A stretch of 50,552 bases of DNA from Cognatundibacterium rugosum (GCF_014284365.1 NZ_JACOGG010000021.1:1-50552); one strand, 5' to 3'. Positions 28,927 to 37,891 are shown, counted from the stretch's first letter. Notes: generated from the letters alone by a model not told the origin. Made by a program: numbers and translations.

Positions 28927-30648
28927 ATGAAGCCAGTCCGTCTGCCTGCTGCTGCCACGATCGCCTTACCACGCTGGGGAATTTTTGCTCTTTGCCTGTT
29001 GTATATCCTGCCTGGGCTGATAGGACGAGACCCTTGGAAAGGCGATGATGCGACCAGTTTTGGTGTGATGTGGACCATGGCACATGGCACGATGGCAGAC
29101 TGGTTGTGGCCCCATATCGCAGGCCTGCCCTTACCGGAAAAAGGCCCGCTCGCTTACTGGATAGGCGCTCTGAGCATCAAGCTGTTCGGCAGCCTCATGG
29201 GTGAGCCTATGGCGGCACGTCTGATGACGGGAATATTTTTTCTGATTGGCGCCGTTTCAGTCTGGTATGCAACCTATTTATTGGGCAGGAGGCCAGAAGC
29301 CCAGCCTCTCAAATTAGCCTTTGGCGGCCAGCCTGAGCCACGTGATTTCGGACGGACACTGGCGGATGGTGCTTTACTGATTTACATTGCCAGCCTGGGT
29401 CTGCTATTGCACAGCCATGAAACCGGCGTGGAAAACCTGCAGATGGCGCTGATCGCCTTCACTTTTTATTTGTGTGTGCGTCTGCTTGATGAGCCGAACA
29501 TCCGCTACAGCCTGCAACTGGGACTGGTACTGGGTTTACTGATTCTGAATCGTGGCTGGGTCGTCCCCGCCGCGCTGGTGCTAAGCTTGTCGGGCTTGTG
29601 TGCTGTGCGCGCTCAGTTCGTCAAGATCCGCTATGTGATTGGCGCATTGCCACTGGCACTGCTGTTTCCTATAGGCTGGATGCTGGTGCTACGTCAGCAT
29701 CATCCTTTCGACAGCAGCCCCTTTCCAGCCTGGATGGAATGGAATTATCGCCAGGTCAGATTACCCAGTCTGGACAGCGTCAGCTATTTCTTTAAATATG
29801 CGATCTGGTTTGCCTGGCCTGCCTGGCCGTTTGCGGTGTGGGCGGTATTTGCATGGCGCAGACAGGAAAAAGCACTACACATTTCCTTACCCGCAGCATT
29901 TTTACTATGTTTTACGCTACTGGCATTCGCCAATCACAGTTCTGAAGAATCGCTGTTACTGCCACTGTTACCGGCAATTTCCATACTCGCCGCATTTGGC
30001 CTGCCGACCATGAAGCGCAGTGCAATCAATGCGGTCGACTGGTTTGCCGTCATGGTCATGACCGGTACCGCTGGTCTGATCTGGCTTGCATATATCGCTT
30101 TACAGACGGGCTGGCCGGATAAACTAAGCATGAAACTGCATCTGCTCGCACCCGGCTTCGAATCCAGCTTCCAGCCGCTGGTGTTTCTGATCGCCTGTGC
30201 AGCAACCATCGCCTGGTTTATGTTGGTCTATTGGCGTATTTCACGCCGTCCATCTGTCTTGTGGCGAGCAGTCGTGCTGTCCGCAGGTGGCGTGATTTTG
30301 TGCTGGCTATTATTACTCAGCATAGGCCTGCCATGGATCAATCAGCGCATCAGTTACGCCACCTTGTCTGAAGAGTTGCAACGCCATATAACCACACCAG
30401 AGGCTTGTGTGGAAGCCTATGTCGGCCCGTCTCAGCGTGCCAGCTTTGCCTACTTTGGCCAATTACGTTTTGCAGGTTTTTCTGATCACAATTGCCAATA
30501 CCTGCTGCTGCAGCACAGCCGCCGATACAGTTTCACACCCGAAATACCTGGCCACTACGAAGGCAAAGAATGGGAGTCGATCTGGATAGGACACCGTGCT
30601 GCCGATAAAGATGAATTGTTCACACTGTATCGCCGCAAGCATCCATGA
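28927..30648 (+). CDS. Membrane glycosyltransferase, GT-C / PMT (ArnT-like) family
   Basis: A 573-aa inner-membrane protein with about 11-13 hydrophobic helices. After the first helix, GRDPWKGDDATSFG and LPLPEKGPLAYWIGALSIKLFG correspond to the acidic first-loop motif and the KPPLxYW motif of ArnT/PMT-type lipid-linked glycosyltransferases. The C-terminal 100 residues (GPSQRASFAYFGQLRFAGF) form a periplasmic domain. Such enzymes transfer a sugar from a polyprenyl phosphate to lipid A or protein; donor and acceptor here are unknown. The next gene, a MATE exporter, overlaps by 4 nt. Confidence 0.82.
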   Translation: MKPVRLPAAATIALPRWGIFALCLLYILPGLIGRDPWKGDDATSFGVMWTMAHGTMADWLWPHIAGLPLPEKGPLAYWIGALSIKLFGSLMGEPMAARLMTGIFFLIGAVSVWYATYLLGRRPEAQPLKLAFGGQPEPRDFGRTLADGALLIYIASLGLLLHSHETGVENLQMALIAFTFYLCVRLLDEPNIRYSLQLGLVLGLLILNRGWVVPAALVLSLSGLCAVRAQFVKIRYVIGALPLALLFPIGWMLVLRQHHPFDSSPFPAWMEWNYRQVRLPSLDSVSYFFKYAIWFAWPAWPFAVWAVFAWRRQEKALHISLPAAFLLCFTLLAFANHSSEESLLLPLLPAISILAAFGLPTMKRSAINAVDWFAVMVMTGTAGLIWLAYIALQTGWPDKLSMKLHLLAPGFESSFQPLVFLIACAATIAWFMLVYWRISRRPSVLWRAVVLSAGGVILCWLLLLSIGLPWINQRISYATLSEELQRHITTPEACVEAYVGPSQRASFAYFGQLRFAGFSDHNCQYLLLQHSRRYSFTPEIPGHYEGKEWESIWIGHRAADKDELFTLYRRKHP

Positions 30649-32033
30649 GTGAAACAGCAGGCGGCACCAGGCATCACATGCGCCGCATCGGCGCGCTGGC
30701 CTGGCCGGTTCTGGTCGGGCAGCTCGCCACCGTCAGCAATGGCGTTATTGATACTGCGCTGACTTCACGCTATTCCGCCACTGACCTGGCCGCACTGTCC
30801 ATAGGCGTATCGATTTACATCAGTATTTTTGTCGGACTCAACGGCGTACTACAAGCACTATCCCCGACCATCGCGCAGCTATATGGAGCACAGGACTTCC
30901 GCGCGATTGGACAGCGCGTGAAACAAGGTGTGTGGCTGGCTACCGTTCTGACCGTGATCGGTTGTCTGGCCTTACTGTATCCGCGGACTTTACTCAGCAT
31001 TTCGCATGCCGATGCCAGCCTGACTGATAAAGCAGCACAATACCTGCAGATACTCGCCTATGCCCTGCCCGCTACCATGGGTTTCCGGATTTACAGCGCA
31101 CTCAATAATGCGATAGGCAAACCCAAAATGGTGATGGCAATACAGGTACTCAGCCTGGGATTGAAATTCCCTTTAAACAGTTTATTTATTTTTGGTGGTT
31201 TCGGCCTGCCTGCCATGGGTGGCCCGGGCTGCGCTGTAGCAACCGTCATCATTTCCTGGCTGACGCTGCTGATCGCCTGGTCCATGCTACGGCACGCCAG
31301 ATTGTATAAACAATTTCTACTGTTTGGCACTGGTTTTGTTTGGCCACACTGGCCCAGCATGAAGCAATTGCTGCGACTTGGGATCCCGATGGGCCTGAGC
31401 TATCTGATCGAAGTCACCGCCTATGCCTTCATGGCTTTATTCATTGCACGCTTTGGTGAAATCGCCGTATCCGGCCACCAGCTAAGCGCCAATTTTGGTA
31501 CTGTACTCTATATGCTGCCACTGTCTATTGCCAATGCCTGCGCCACGCTGACCGCACAGGCACTGGGTGCAGGTCAGCACCAACAAGCCAAATTCACGGC
31601 CAATGCCGCGATCCGGCTGGCGCTCTGCCTGAGCCTGCCACTGGCACTACTGATCGTACTGGGCAGGAGCTGGATACTACTTGCCTACACCGACAACCCC
31701 GCCATCATCGAAGCCGCCATGCCCTTATTTATTCTGGTCGCAATCTACCAGATATTTGATGCGCTTCAGGTCATCATCGCCTTCGTCCTGCGCGCCTACC
31801 ACGTTGCCATCGTCCCCACCCTGTTGTATGCACTGACGCTGTGGGGTTGCGGTCTGGGTGGTGGCTACCTGTTAGGCATCGATCCTGGCGGCTGGTTTCC
31901 GGCGAACTTACATGGCGCAACTGGCTTCTGGATCGCCAACGTCATCAGCATCGCGCTGATCGCCATCAGCTTATGGTACTACCTCCGACATGTGCAGCAC
32001 CAGCATCACAAAACAGATCGATCACCTGTATAA
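30645..32033 (+). CDS. MATE-family efflux transporter
   Basis: A 462-aa inner-membrane antiporter with 12 predicted helices in two similar halves, as in NorM/DinF. The first helix shows ALAWPVLVGQLATVSNGVIDTALTSRYSATDLAALSIG, the hallmark of the family; the second half has LRLGIPMGLSYLIEVTAYAFMALFIARFGEIAVSGHQL. MATE proteins export cationic drugs using sodium or protons. The ATG overlaps the stop of the glycosyltransferase gene (ATGA), so both are probably coupled. Confidence 0.92.
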   Translation: MSETAGGTRHHMRRIGALAWPVLVGQLATVSNGVIDTALTSRYSATDLAALSIGVSIYISIFVGLNGVLQALSPTIAQLYGAQDFRAIGQRVKQGVWLATVLTVIGCLALLYPRTLLSISHADASLTDKAAQYLQILAYALPATMGFRIYSALNNAIGKPKMVMAIQVLSLGLKFPLNSLFIFGGFGLPAMGGPGCAVATVIISWLTLLIAWSMLRHARLYKQFLLFGTGFVWPHWPSMKQLLRLGIPMGLSYLIEVTAYAFMALFIARFGEIAVSGHQLSANFGTVLYMLPLSIANACATLTAQALGAGQHQQAKFTANAAIRLALCLSLPLALLIVLGRSWILLAYTDNPAIIEAAMPLFILVAIYQIFDALQVIIAFVLRAYHVAIVPTLLYALTLWGCGLGGGYLLGIDPGGWFPANLHGATGFWIANVISIALIAISLWYYLRHVQHQHHKTDRSPV

Positions 32034-32076
32034 GCAGCCGAGACTACGCGCGCCGTAAACGCAAACAGATGCCGGC

Positions 32077-32105
32077 TTGCAAAAAACCCTCCACCCTGTC
32101 ATAAT
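32077..32105 (+). promoter_or_regulatory. tRNA-Leu promoter
   Basis: TTGCAA (32077-32082) and CATAAT (32100-32105) are separated by exactly 17 bp. The tRNA begins 15 bp after the -10. Confidence 0.7.
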
Positions 32106-32119
32106 TCTCCCTACGCGTT

Positions 32120-32204
32120 GCCGAGATGGCGGAATAGGTAGACGCACGGGACTCAAAATCCCGCGCCGCAAGGCGTGCCGGTTCGATTCCGGCTCTCGGC
32201 ACCA
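32120..32204 (+). tRNA. tRNA-Leu (anticodon CAA)
   Basis: An 85-nt class II tRNA with an encoded CCA. Acceptor GCCGAGA pairs with the CTCGGC end, the anticodon stem CGGGA/TCCCG encloses loop CTCAAAA (anticodon CAA, reading UUG), a long variable arm CGCCGCAAGGCG follows, and the T arm is GCCGG-TTCGATT-CCGGC. The 3' side is the boundary of an integrase stub and a defence locus, so the tRNA was probably used as an integration site. Confidence 0.95.
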
Positions 32205-32215
32205 ACCAGATACTA

Positions 32216-32242
32216 AGCTCTTGATTTTTCAAGGGCTTTTTT
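32216..32242 (+). terminator. Intrinsic terminator of tRNA-Leu
   Basis: AGCTCTTGA pairs with TCAAGGGCT (one T-G pair) over a TTTT loop and is followed by a run of T. Confidence 0.8.
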
Positions 32243-32286
32243 GGTTTTTACGCCCTGTTTTTGTCAGGTGTCACATATCGCACAAA

Positions 32287-32376
32287 ATGGGCATCAAATT
32301 ACCTTCCAATTTACACCGTAACAGGCATGGTGTTTTGTACTTTCGTCTCAATATCCCGAAAAACCGGAATCGCTTC
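32287..32376 (+). pseudogene. Phage/island integrase, N-terminal stub
   Basis: From ATG 32287 the frame reads MGIKLPSNLHRNRHGVLYFR followed by LNIPK. This is the typical start of tyrosine recombinases of genomic islands (arm-type DNA-binding segment). After about 30 residues the similarity stops and the sequence becomes the reversed hsdR fragment, which begins at about 32377. The catalytic domain is therefore lost. Its place directly after tRNA-Leu fits an integration module. Confidence 0.6.
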
Positions 32377-32871
32377 GATGTCGGCGTTTTCATCGGTGGG
32401 GCTCTTCAGTTCTAGTAGCACCAATGGCAAGCCGTTGATGAACAAAATGATGTCGGGTCGTCGAGCGTGTTTGGGGCCTTTACGCATGTATTGATTGACT
32501 GCCAGCCACTCGTTGGTGGCGCCATCAACAAAATCCACCAACCGCACAAAATCGCCGCGTGTTTCGCCATCTTTCCAATATTGCACTGGCACGCCGTTGA
32601 CCAGCAGACCGTGAAAATGAGGGTTGGCCGATAGCATTGCTGGAATGCCCAAATCCAGCACCTGATTCACCGCATCTTCACGTGCAATCAGTGGAATATT
32701 CGGATTCAAGCGCTCAATCGCCGCCCACAAACGCTCTGTGAGTATGGGCTATACGTAGTCGCTACGCTCAGGCGATGCAGCATGCGGCGCAATGTCGTAA
32801 CAGCAGATATGCCGATAGCCGGTTTCAACCAGCCTACTTAGCACTTCTTGTTCTCATTGGCCTTCAGTCAC
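32377..32871 (-). pseudogene. hsdR: Type I restriction subunit HsdR, decayed N-terminal fragment
   Basis: The minus strand from GTG 32871 encodes (V/M)TEGQ-stop-EQEVLSRLVETGYRHI, then YDIAPHAASPERSDYV-stop-PILTERLWAAIERLNP, then RGDFVRLVDF, NEWLAVNQYMRKGPKHARRPDI and LPLVLLELKSPTDENADI. This is the HSDR_N nuclease domain of type I restriction enzymes, including the PD...ELK core. Two in-frame stops (TGA at 32856-32854, TAG at 32751-32749) and a cut at about 32377, where it joins the integrase stub, show it is dead. The helicase and C-terminal parts are gone. Confidence 0.85.
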
Positions 32872-32906
32872 ATTCTGGATTCGTCGAGCTTAACGATACG
32901 GTGTCG

Positions 32907-34202
32907 TCAATGGCGACCAATACTTTTTCCGGTCATTAGCCTGTCGATTAAACTGGCAGCAGACTTTTCATCTTCCAAATCAAACGGCAGCACAGATAGA
33001 TTGAGATTTTCATTAAAATTAAAATCAGATATTACTGTATCTTTGTTGAATTTTTCATATGATGGATAGAGCAAAATCAATCTTCCCTGCCCATTTAAAT
33101 ATTTATGCCCATAAGCGAATAACTGATAAAAGTCGCTTTGACTCAAGCCATAATTATGTGCCCGGTCACCTGCATCCAGTAATTTCCATTTCGTATCCAG
33201 AATGATGGGCCTGTCATCCAGTTGCAACATCAAATCCGGCCTTAACTGAAATATTTTTTCCTGATCCTGCTGACAAAGATATTTTTCACGTGCCTGGCTG
33301 CGCAAGCTGGCGCCCTTTGGCAGCACTTTGCGCAATTGCTGCTCCACATAGCCTTCAAACAGCTTTTCCATCGCAAATAACATACTGATGCCGCGAAATG
33401 CGCCAGACACAGCCTTAGGCATGTGCTGATACAAAATCAGCTCACACCACGCCTTCAAAGGCTGATAATGCGCCATCAGCCTATCGTTACGCCACAAACG
33501 GAAGTCCTGCGCGAAGTCGCGGCTTTCCGGCATTTCCATCAGCATACCGCCCAGCTCGTGCGCCAGCCGCCAGTTCTCTGCATCTTGTGCCGACTGACAA
33601 ACCAGTTTCAACGCGCTTTGCAGTAATCGGTTTTCCGGTCTGTCCGGCAAAAATACATCGTGCCGGATATTAAACAAATGCTGACGCCCGGGCGGCTGAC
33701 GCATTTGCCTCACCACGTCTAACTGCCCGTGCAAAAACGGCTGCTCTTCTTCGATACGCAAATAATCAAAGCGCAGCCCACGCTTGAGCAAATGATCAAA
33801 CGCCAGCAAAAACTGGCGCATCACCCACTCAGACAGGGAAGTCTTATAAATTTGCAGTCCGGCTTCCGTGGTAGTGCGTGAGCTGCTGTCCAATGCACTC
33901 GCTATCAACTTACACAGCAATGCACGCGCAGACTCTTCACATGCATCGATCTGATGATGCTTAGGCAGAATTTCGATAATCTGGCCGCATGGACTTTCTA
34001 AAACACCGACATAACTATCCAGCCTTAGCCAGCGCCTGCCATTCATTTGCAGCAAAGCAGCGCCCGAACTGCGGAAGCGGGCTGCCAGATCACACAGCCA
34101 GTCAAAAGCACTTTCTGAAATCTGTGCTTCGTCCAGCGTATTTTTTTGTAACGGCGATGTGGTCAGGCGTGCATATTCGCGAACGACAATGCGCTCAGAC
34201 AT
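32907..34202 (-). CDS. mcrC: McrC, nuclease subunit of the McrBC modification-dependent restriction system
   Basis: A 431-aa protein that joins the McrB motor ring and cuts modified DNA. The N-terminal domain (MSERIVVREYARL, GRRWLRLDSYVGVLESPCGQIIEILPKH) and central part (RPENRLLQSALKLV, FAMEKLFEGYVEQQL) are typical of McrC. The C-terminal nuclease core shows LRPDLMLQ and ILDTKWK, the D...DxK residues of the PD-(D/E)xK fold, so catalysis looks intact. I use ATG 34202; an in-frame TTG at 34220 overlapping the mcrB stop is possible. It lies directly after mcrB. Confidence 0.9.
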   Translation of the reverse strand: MSERIVVREYARLTTSPLQKNTLDEAQISESAFDWLCDLAARFRSSGAALLQMNGRRWLRLDSYVGVLESPCGQIIEILPKHHQIDACEESARALLCKLIASALDSSSRTTTEAGLQIYKTSLSEWVMRQFLLAFDHLLKRGLRFDYLRIEEEQPFLHGQLDVVRQMRQPPGRQHLFNIRHDVFLPDRPENRLLQSALKLVCQSAQDAENWRLAHELGGMLMEMPESRDFAQDFRLWRNDRLMAHYQPLKAWCELILYQHMPKAVSGAFRGISMLFAMEKLFEGYVEQQLRKVLPKGASLRSQAREKYLCQQDQEKIFQLRPDLMLQLDDRPIILDTKWKLLDAGDRAHNYGLSQSDFYQLFAYGHKYLNGQGRLILLYPSYEKFNKDTVISDFNFNENLNLSVLPFDLEDEKSAASLIDRLMTGKSIGRH

Positions 34203-34216
34203 CGTAGCAACCCCAC

Positions 34217-36022
34217 TCAATTCGTTTCGCTCCCGGTGGCTTCAGCAATATACCGATAGGAATTGGCATTGCTAAAAGCCTTGGCATTGATTATCCAGCG
34301 TGGATTTGTACGTATTTTGTCCTGAACCTTAGGAAACAGATCTGCAATAGAAATGGCCGTATCCTCAACGATAAAGGCTTCATCCCCTTTATTTTGATCG
34401 TTCAACACCCAGCGTATGCGCTCCCAGTCTTCAAAGAAATACTCTTGCAGAAGGGGGATAATTTTTTGCTCAAAAATTTCTCTCAGATCCGCGATGCCGG
34501 AATCCGGTGTCAGCGACATAAAATAAGCGTGGCCGATACAATGATCGCGGTCTAGCAACGCGGTAATGCGTTGGTTCATCACGCGCAGCATCTGGCCGAT
34601 ATTGACTTGATTCACTACCAGTTTGTCTAGCAAATCTGGCTTCGGTGGCATTTCAGTAAAACTAAAACGACGGCGCAATGCGAGATCTAACCCAGCTAAC
34701 GAGCGATCTGCTGTATTCATCGTTCCAATCAGATAGACGTTATCCGGTACAGAAAATGTCTCCTTTGAATAGGGCAGCGTTACTGCCAAAGCTTCATCGG
34801 AACCGGTGCGCTTGGAGGGTTCTATGAGAGTAATTAACTCACCAAAAATGCGAGAGATATTGCCACGATTGATTTCATCGATAATCAACACATATGGCTC
34901 TTTGATCACCTGTTGAGTAAACTCCGGTTTGGCAGGCAAACCGCATTCCGACAGCAAGTAACGAAGCACGCCGTCGACATAAGACGGGTTTGACATTTTA
35001 CTTTTTGGCTCACCAGAATAGAGCTTTTTTACGTTCTCCATTTTGATCGTATAGTAAGAATCAGTTTTAACAGAATTTAATGGAAATATGTGTACCGTTT
35101 TTCTACCATCAAACTTGATATCAAACTCGTAGCCACGCAGAGTTTTCAGCCTGAGCTTATTGTTTGCAGCTTGAAGCTTTTCCTCTAACCGTTCAACGGC
35201 GCGAGCAAAAGAGTCGCTTAAGTCGCTTCCACTTTTTGCCTCGGAACACAAACTTTTAAAGACACCGTCAACGACATCGTATCTGATTTGCCCGTTTTCA
35301 TCGTCGGTTTCAGCACGCAATCCTTCAACAAAATCTTCGTAGCTAAAGCTCTGATGAAACGTCACAAAGCGAACCCGCTGATCTGCCACAAACTCGTCAA
35401 ATCTTTGTTTCAGCTGCAAGCGTACTTCCAGCCTTTGAGACATCGTGGATTTAGTATCTTCATCAACCTCGCGATATTCTTCCGCCAGCTCAGGATCGAG
35501 AATCTTCAATGTCTCATAGATGGAGGTATATGTTTTTCCAGTCCCTGGTGGCCCAAAGAGTATTTGATTCAATGGTAGTTTTGAAATTGAATCGGGACCT
35601 ATTTCAATTGAAGAATAATCATCCGGATCTAAACTATTGCCCGCAAGGTTGCTTTCGACGTCTGAGAACAAATCTCTGTTTTCAGTCAAATATTTTTCTA
35701 TATCAGATGACGTTGGAAAATCGCTCTTTTCTATAGGATGCTTAACGAATTTCCCGCTAATTTGTTTGACTATTTGTATATGAAATGGCTTGTTCCCAGT
35801 TTTTTGGCGAAAAATGAACACGCGATTCCCTTTGAACGCTTCTCTCGTTTTCTTCCCTGCGCAAACTCTGATCTTATTCCCAGCACCGCCACCAAGCACC
35901 CAAAAATCGATCTTTGGAAATACCTTACGAATAGCCTCAACAGTGCCTTTGAACCATGCTCGGCCTTCATCGCTTCCGATGCTCTCTAAAAATTTCTCAA
36001 TATGTGGATTGGAAAAACCGTG
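34217..36022 (-). CDS. mcrB: McrB, AAA+ GTPase motor of the McrBC restriction system
   Basis: A 601-aa protein. The frame opens at 36085, but ATG 36022 (MHGFSNPHIEKFL) has GGAG 6 nt upstream and fits best. The AAA+ domain carries Walker A GPPGTGKT, Walker B VLIIDEINRGNISRIFGE and the McrB-type MNTADRSL with ALRRRFSF, all intact. A large insert lies between Walker A and B. The N-terminal 140 residues (GRAWFKGTVEAIRKVFPKIDFW, VFIFRQKTGNKPFHIQIV) do not resemble E. coli McrB and probably define a different modified-base specificity. It is coupled to mcrC and lies inside decayed hsd genes. Confidence 0.9.
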   Translation of the reverse strand, partial: HGFSNPHIEKFLESIGSDEGRAWFKGTVEAIRKVFPKIDFWVLGGGAGNKIRVCAGKKTREAFKGNRVFIFRQKTGNKPFHIQIVKQISGKFVKHPIEKSDFPTSSDIEKYLTENRDLFSDVESNLAGNSLDPDDYSSIEIGPDSISKLPLNQILFGPPGTGKTYTSIYETLKILDPELAEEYREVDEDTKSTMSQRLEVRLQLKQRFDEFVADQRVRFVTFHQSFSYEDFVEGLRAETDDENGQIRYDVVDGVFKSLCSEAKSGSDLSDSFARAVERLEEKLQAANNKLRLKTLRGYEFDIKFDGRKTVHIFPLNSVKTDSYYTIKMENVKKLYSGEPKSKMSNPSYVDGVLRYLLSECGLPAKPEFTQQVIKEPYVLIIDEINRGNISRIFGELITLIEPSKRTGSDEALAVTLPYSKETFSVPDNVYLIGTMNTADRSLAGLDLALRRRFSFTEMPPKPDLLDKLVVNQVNIGQMLRVMNQRITALLDRDHCIGHAYFMSLTPDSGIADLREIFEQKIIPLLQEYFFEDWERIRWVLNDQNKGDEAFIVEDTAISIADLFPKVQDKIRTNPRWIINAKAFSNANSYRYIAEATGSETN

Positions 36023-36692
36023 CATCAATAACTCCATGTAAATAACTGATAGAACTAAGGTCAAATTTGATACGAGGCGCAGCAAGCTCGTTAAATGCTT
36101 AGCGTAGTGATGTCATTGTAAGCCCCGCATTAGCGATATCTGTGCTGATTACGCATCTTTAGCAGTGCTGGTAACAAAACTGCTTGCCTGAAAAAATTAA
36201 GCTAACGTAACAGTAAGTTAATATTCTTACTCACTGATTACATGTCCATTGTTATTGCGCCTTATCATCCGGCAGACGCAGCTGGCCAGAGATCAGCCGT
36301 GGACAGGGTGTCGCGTAAGACCGGGAACGAGGTGCTTGTATTCTGCATCATCCAGATTGGCGCGTAGCTTGTCGGCAGTAGCCCACAAGTTTTTTGGATG
36401 TCATCGATCAAGTAATTTGGCTTAAATAGCATGACAAAATACTACCGATATTATGCCGCAGAATACACATTCGAATTAACAAATTTAGTCAGTCCTGACT
36501 TGGTGCAAAGGAAAGTAAAAAAACTCGCTGACGCATTCTGCTAAGAGATTGCGGTCAATACCCTAAAAAAGGAGTGGAAAATAAATTAAGTGTCAATACA
36601 GCAAGCCGTACTCTCGACTACAAGTCATGAAAACAATCGCGTATTAAGCGCATACAACATCATCTGATGCTGGAATACAGTTCTGACATAAT
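36023..36692. other. Gene-poor island edge upstream of mcrB
   Basis: 670 bp holding only the hsdM/hsdS remnant (36252-36404). The remainder is A/T-rich, with no open frame I can support and no clear second copy of the tRNA-Leu 3' end that would mark an attachment site. Confidence 0.45.
36252..36404 (-). pseudogene. hsdM 5' end joined to hsdS 3' end, deletion remnant
   Basis: On the minus strand LWATADKLRANLDDAEYKHLV (about 36390-36327, one frame off the ATG at 36404 because of an A-run indel) is the N-terminus of type I methylase HsdM. It passes within a few codons into LRDTL (36318-36304) and, after a further one-base shift, PRLISGQLRLPDDKAQ-stop (to 36252), which resembles the C-terminus of HsdS specificity subunits. 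The intervening roughly 2-3 kb of hsdM and hsdS are deleted. Confidence 0.65.
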
Positions 36693-37379
36693 TCAGTTGC
36701 AGACGTCCGCTGACTCAGTTGTTTCTGCATCCGGATACAACCAGGAAAACAACCAGTTCGCTGCCACAGTACCACTGCACTGAGCGACGATGAAAGCGGG
36801 CACATCGCCCGGATAGATACCGGCAAATGTATTACTGGCGGCGCGTGCCAGTGTGACGGCAGGATTGGCAAATGAGGTCGATGCGGTGAACCAGTACGCC
36901 GCAGTGATATAGGCAGCGACTGCAAAAGGCGTTACTGCCGGACGGCTTCTGGAGGTACTGATGATGACGCCGATCAGCCCAAAGCTGGCCAGGAATTCGC
37001 TACCCCATTGTGACCAGCCAGTCCTGACATGTTCAGACGCAAAAAACAATGGTTCGCCAAACATCGTATGCGCCATCGCAACACCCGCGAAGGCACCGAG
37101 AATCTGAATCAGGATATACCCGACGCACACGGCAGATCCTAACTGTCGCTGCCATACTGCGGACAAGCTCACCACAGGATTGAAATGCGCACCTGACACT
37201 GGGCCAAACATCAATATCAGCGTGAGCAATCCACAACCGGTCGCGATTGCATTGGCCAATAAAGCAAGCGCGACATTTCCTGCAGCCAGACGCTCAGCCA
37301 TGATGCCCGAACCGACCACTACGGCGAGTAAAAAAGCCGTGCCCAGGCCTTCTGCCACCAGGCGTTTTTGCAAACTCAT
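36693..37379 (-). CDS. Aquaglyceroporin-type channel of the ars operon (AqpS-like)
   Basis: A 228-aa MIP-family channel with six membrane helices and two half-helices. Both signature loops are present: SGAHFNPVVSLS in the first half (NPV instead of NPA) and TSFANPAVTLAR in the second. It is the last gene of arsR-arsC-aqp. In Sinorhizobium meliloti an ars-linked aquaglyceroporin, AqpS, lets arsenite made by ArsC flow out down its gradient; the same role is inferred here because no ArsB or Acr3 pump is adjacent. The NPV variant may reflect its solute selectivity. Confidence 0.87.
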   Translation of the reverse strand: MSLQKRLVAEGLGTAFLLAVVVGSGIMAERLAAGNVALALLANAIATGCGLLTLILMFGPVSGAHFNPVVSLSAVWQRQLGSAVCVGYILIQILGAFAGVAMAHTMFGEPLFFASEHVRTGWSQWGSEFLASFGLIGVIISTSRSRPAVTPFAVAAYITAAYWFTASTSFANPAVTLARAASNTFAGIYPGDVPAFIVAQCSGTVAANWLFSWLYPDAETTESADVCN

Positions 37380-37408
37380 CTCTTATCCTTTGGGTTAGTC
37401 GCGGTCTG

Positions 37409-37891
37409 TCAGGCAGGCATCCGTTGGCCTATTTTGTCCAGCTCACTTTTCAATGAGGCTGGATCATGCTTCAGGCTGTCGAACGGCAAGGCAAGAAACG
37501 CCTCAATTCTGGTCCGCAAAATCTGGTAGGCCAGCATAAACGCTGCGTCAATTTCTTGCTCGCTACCGCTCACGTGCGCCGGATCTTCGACACCCCAATG
37601 GGTACGTAAGACCGGTCCCAGATAAAGCGGGCAAGTTTCACCAGCGGCACTGGCACAAACGGTGATGACCAGATCAGGCGTGGCTGGTAAATGATTCCAG
37701 GATTTACTGGCATAGCCCGCGGTCGATATCCCTTCCCTGTTCAACAAAGCCAGGGAACGAGGATGAACCTGACCGGTAGGCTGACTGCCCGCACTCATCG
37801 CGGACCAGCCAGCAGGTGCCAGATGATTAAATGTCGCCTCGGCCAGGATAGAGCGACATGAATTGCCGGTGCAAAGAAATAAGACCTTCAT
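37409..37891 (-). CDS. arsC: Arsenate reductase, low-molecular-weight phosphatase type
   Basis: A 160-aa cytoplasmic enzyme reducing arsenate to arsenite. The N-terminal P-loop CTGNSCRS (C7-x5-R13) is the LMW-phosphatase catalytic loop. A pair of Cys in VCASAAGETCP near residues 75-83 would relay electrons, and DPAH near residue 100 is the general-acid loop. The frame extends upstream to a TTG, but ATG 37891 is at the conserved MKVLFLCTGN start. It lies between arsR and the channel gene and could use the TrxA at 14857. Confidence 0.92.
   Translation of the reverse strand: MKVLFLCTGNSCRSILAEATFNHLAPAGWSAMSAGSQPTGQVHPRSLALLNREGISTAGYASKSWNHLPATPDLVITVCASAAGETCPLYLGPVLRTHWGVEDPAHVSGSEQEIDAAFMLAYQILRTRIEAFLALPFDSLKHDPASLKSELDKIGQRMPA

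Noticed and set aside
32044..32232. Frames across tRNA-Leu on both strands
   Set aside because: They are translations of the tRNA gene; the peptide with GIEPARLAARDFESRAST is a familiar false product of tRNA-Leu.
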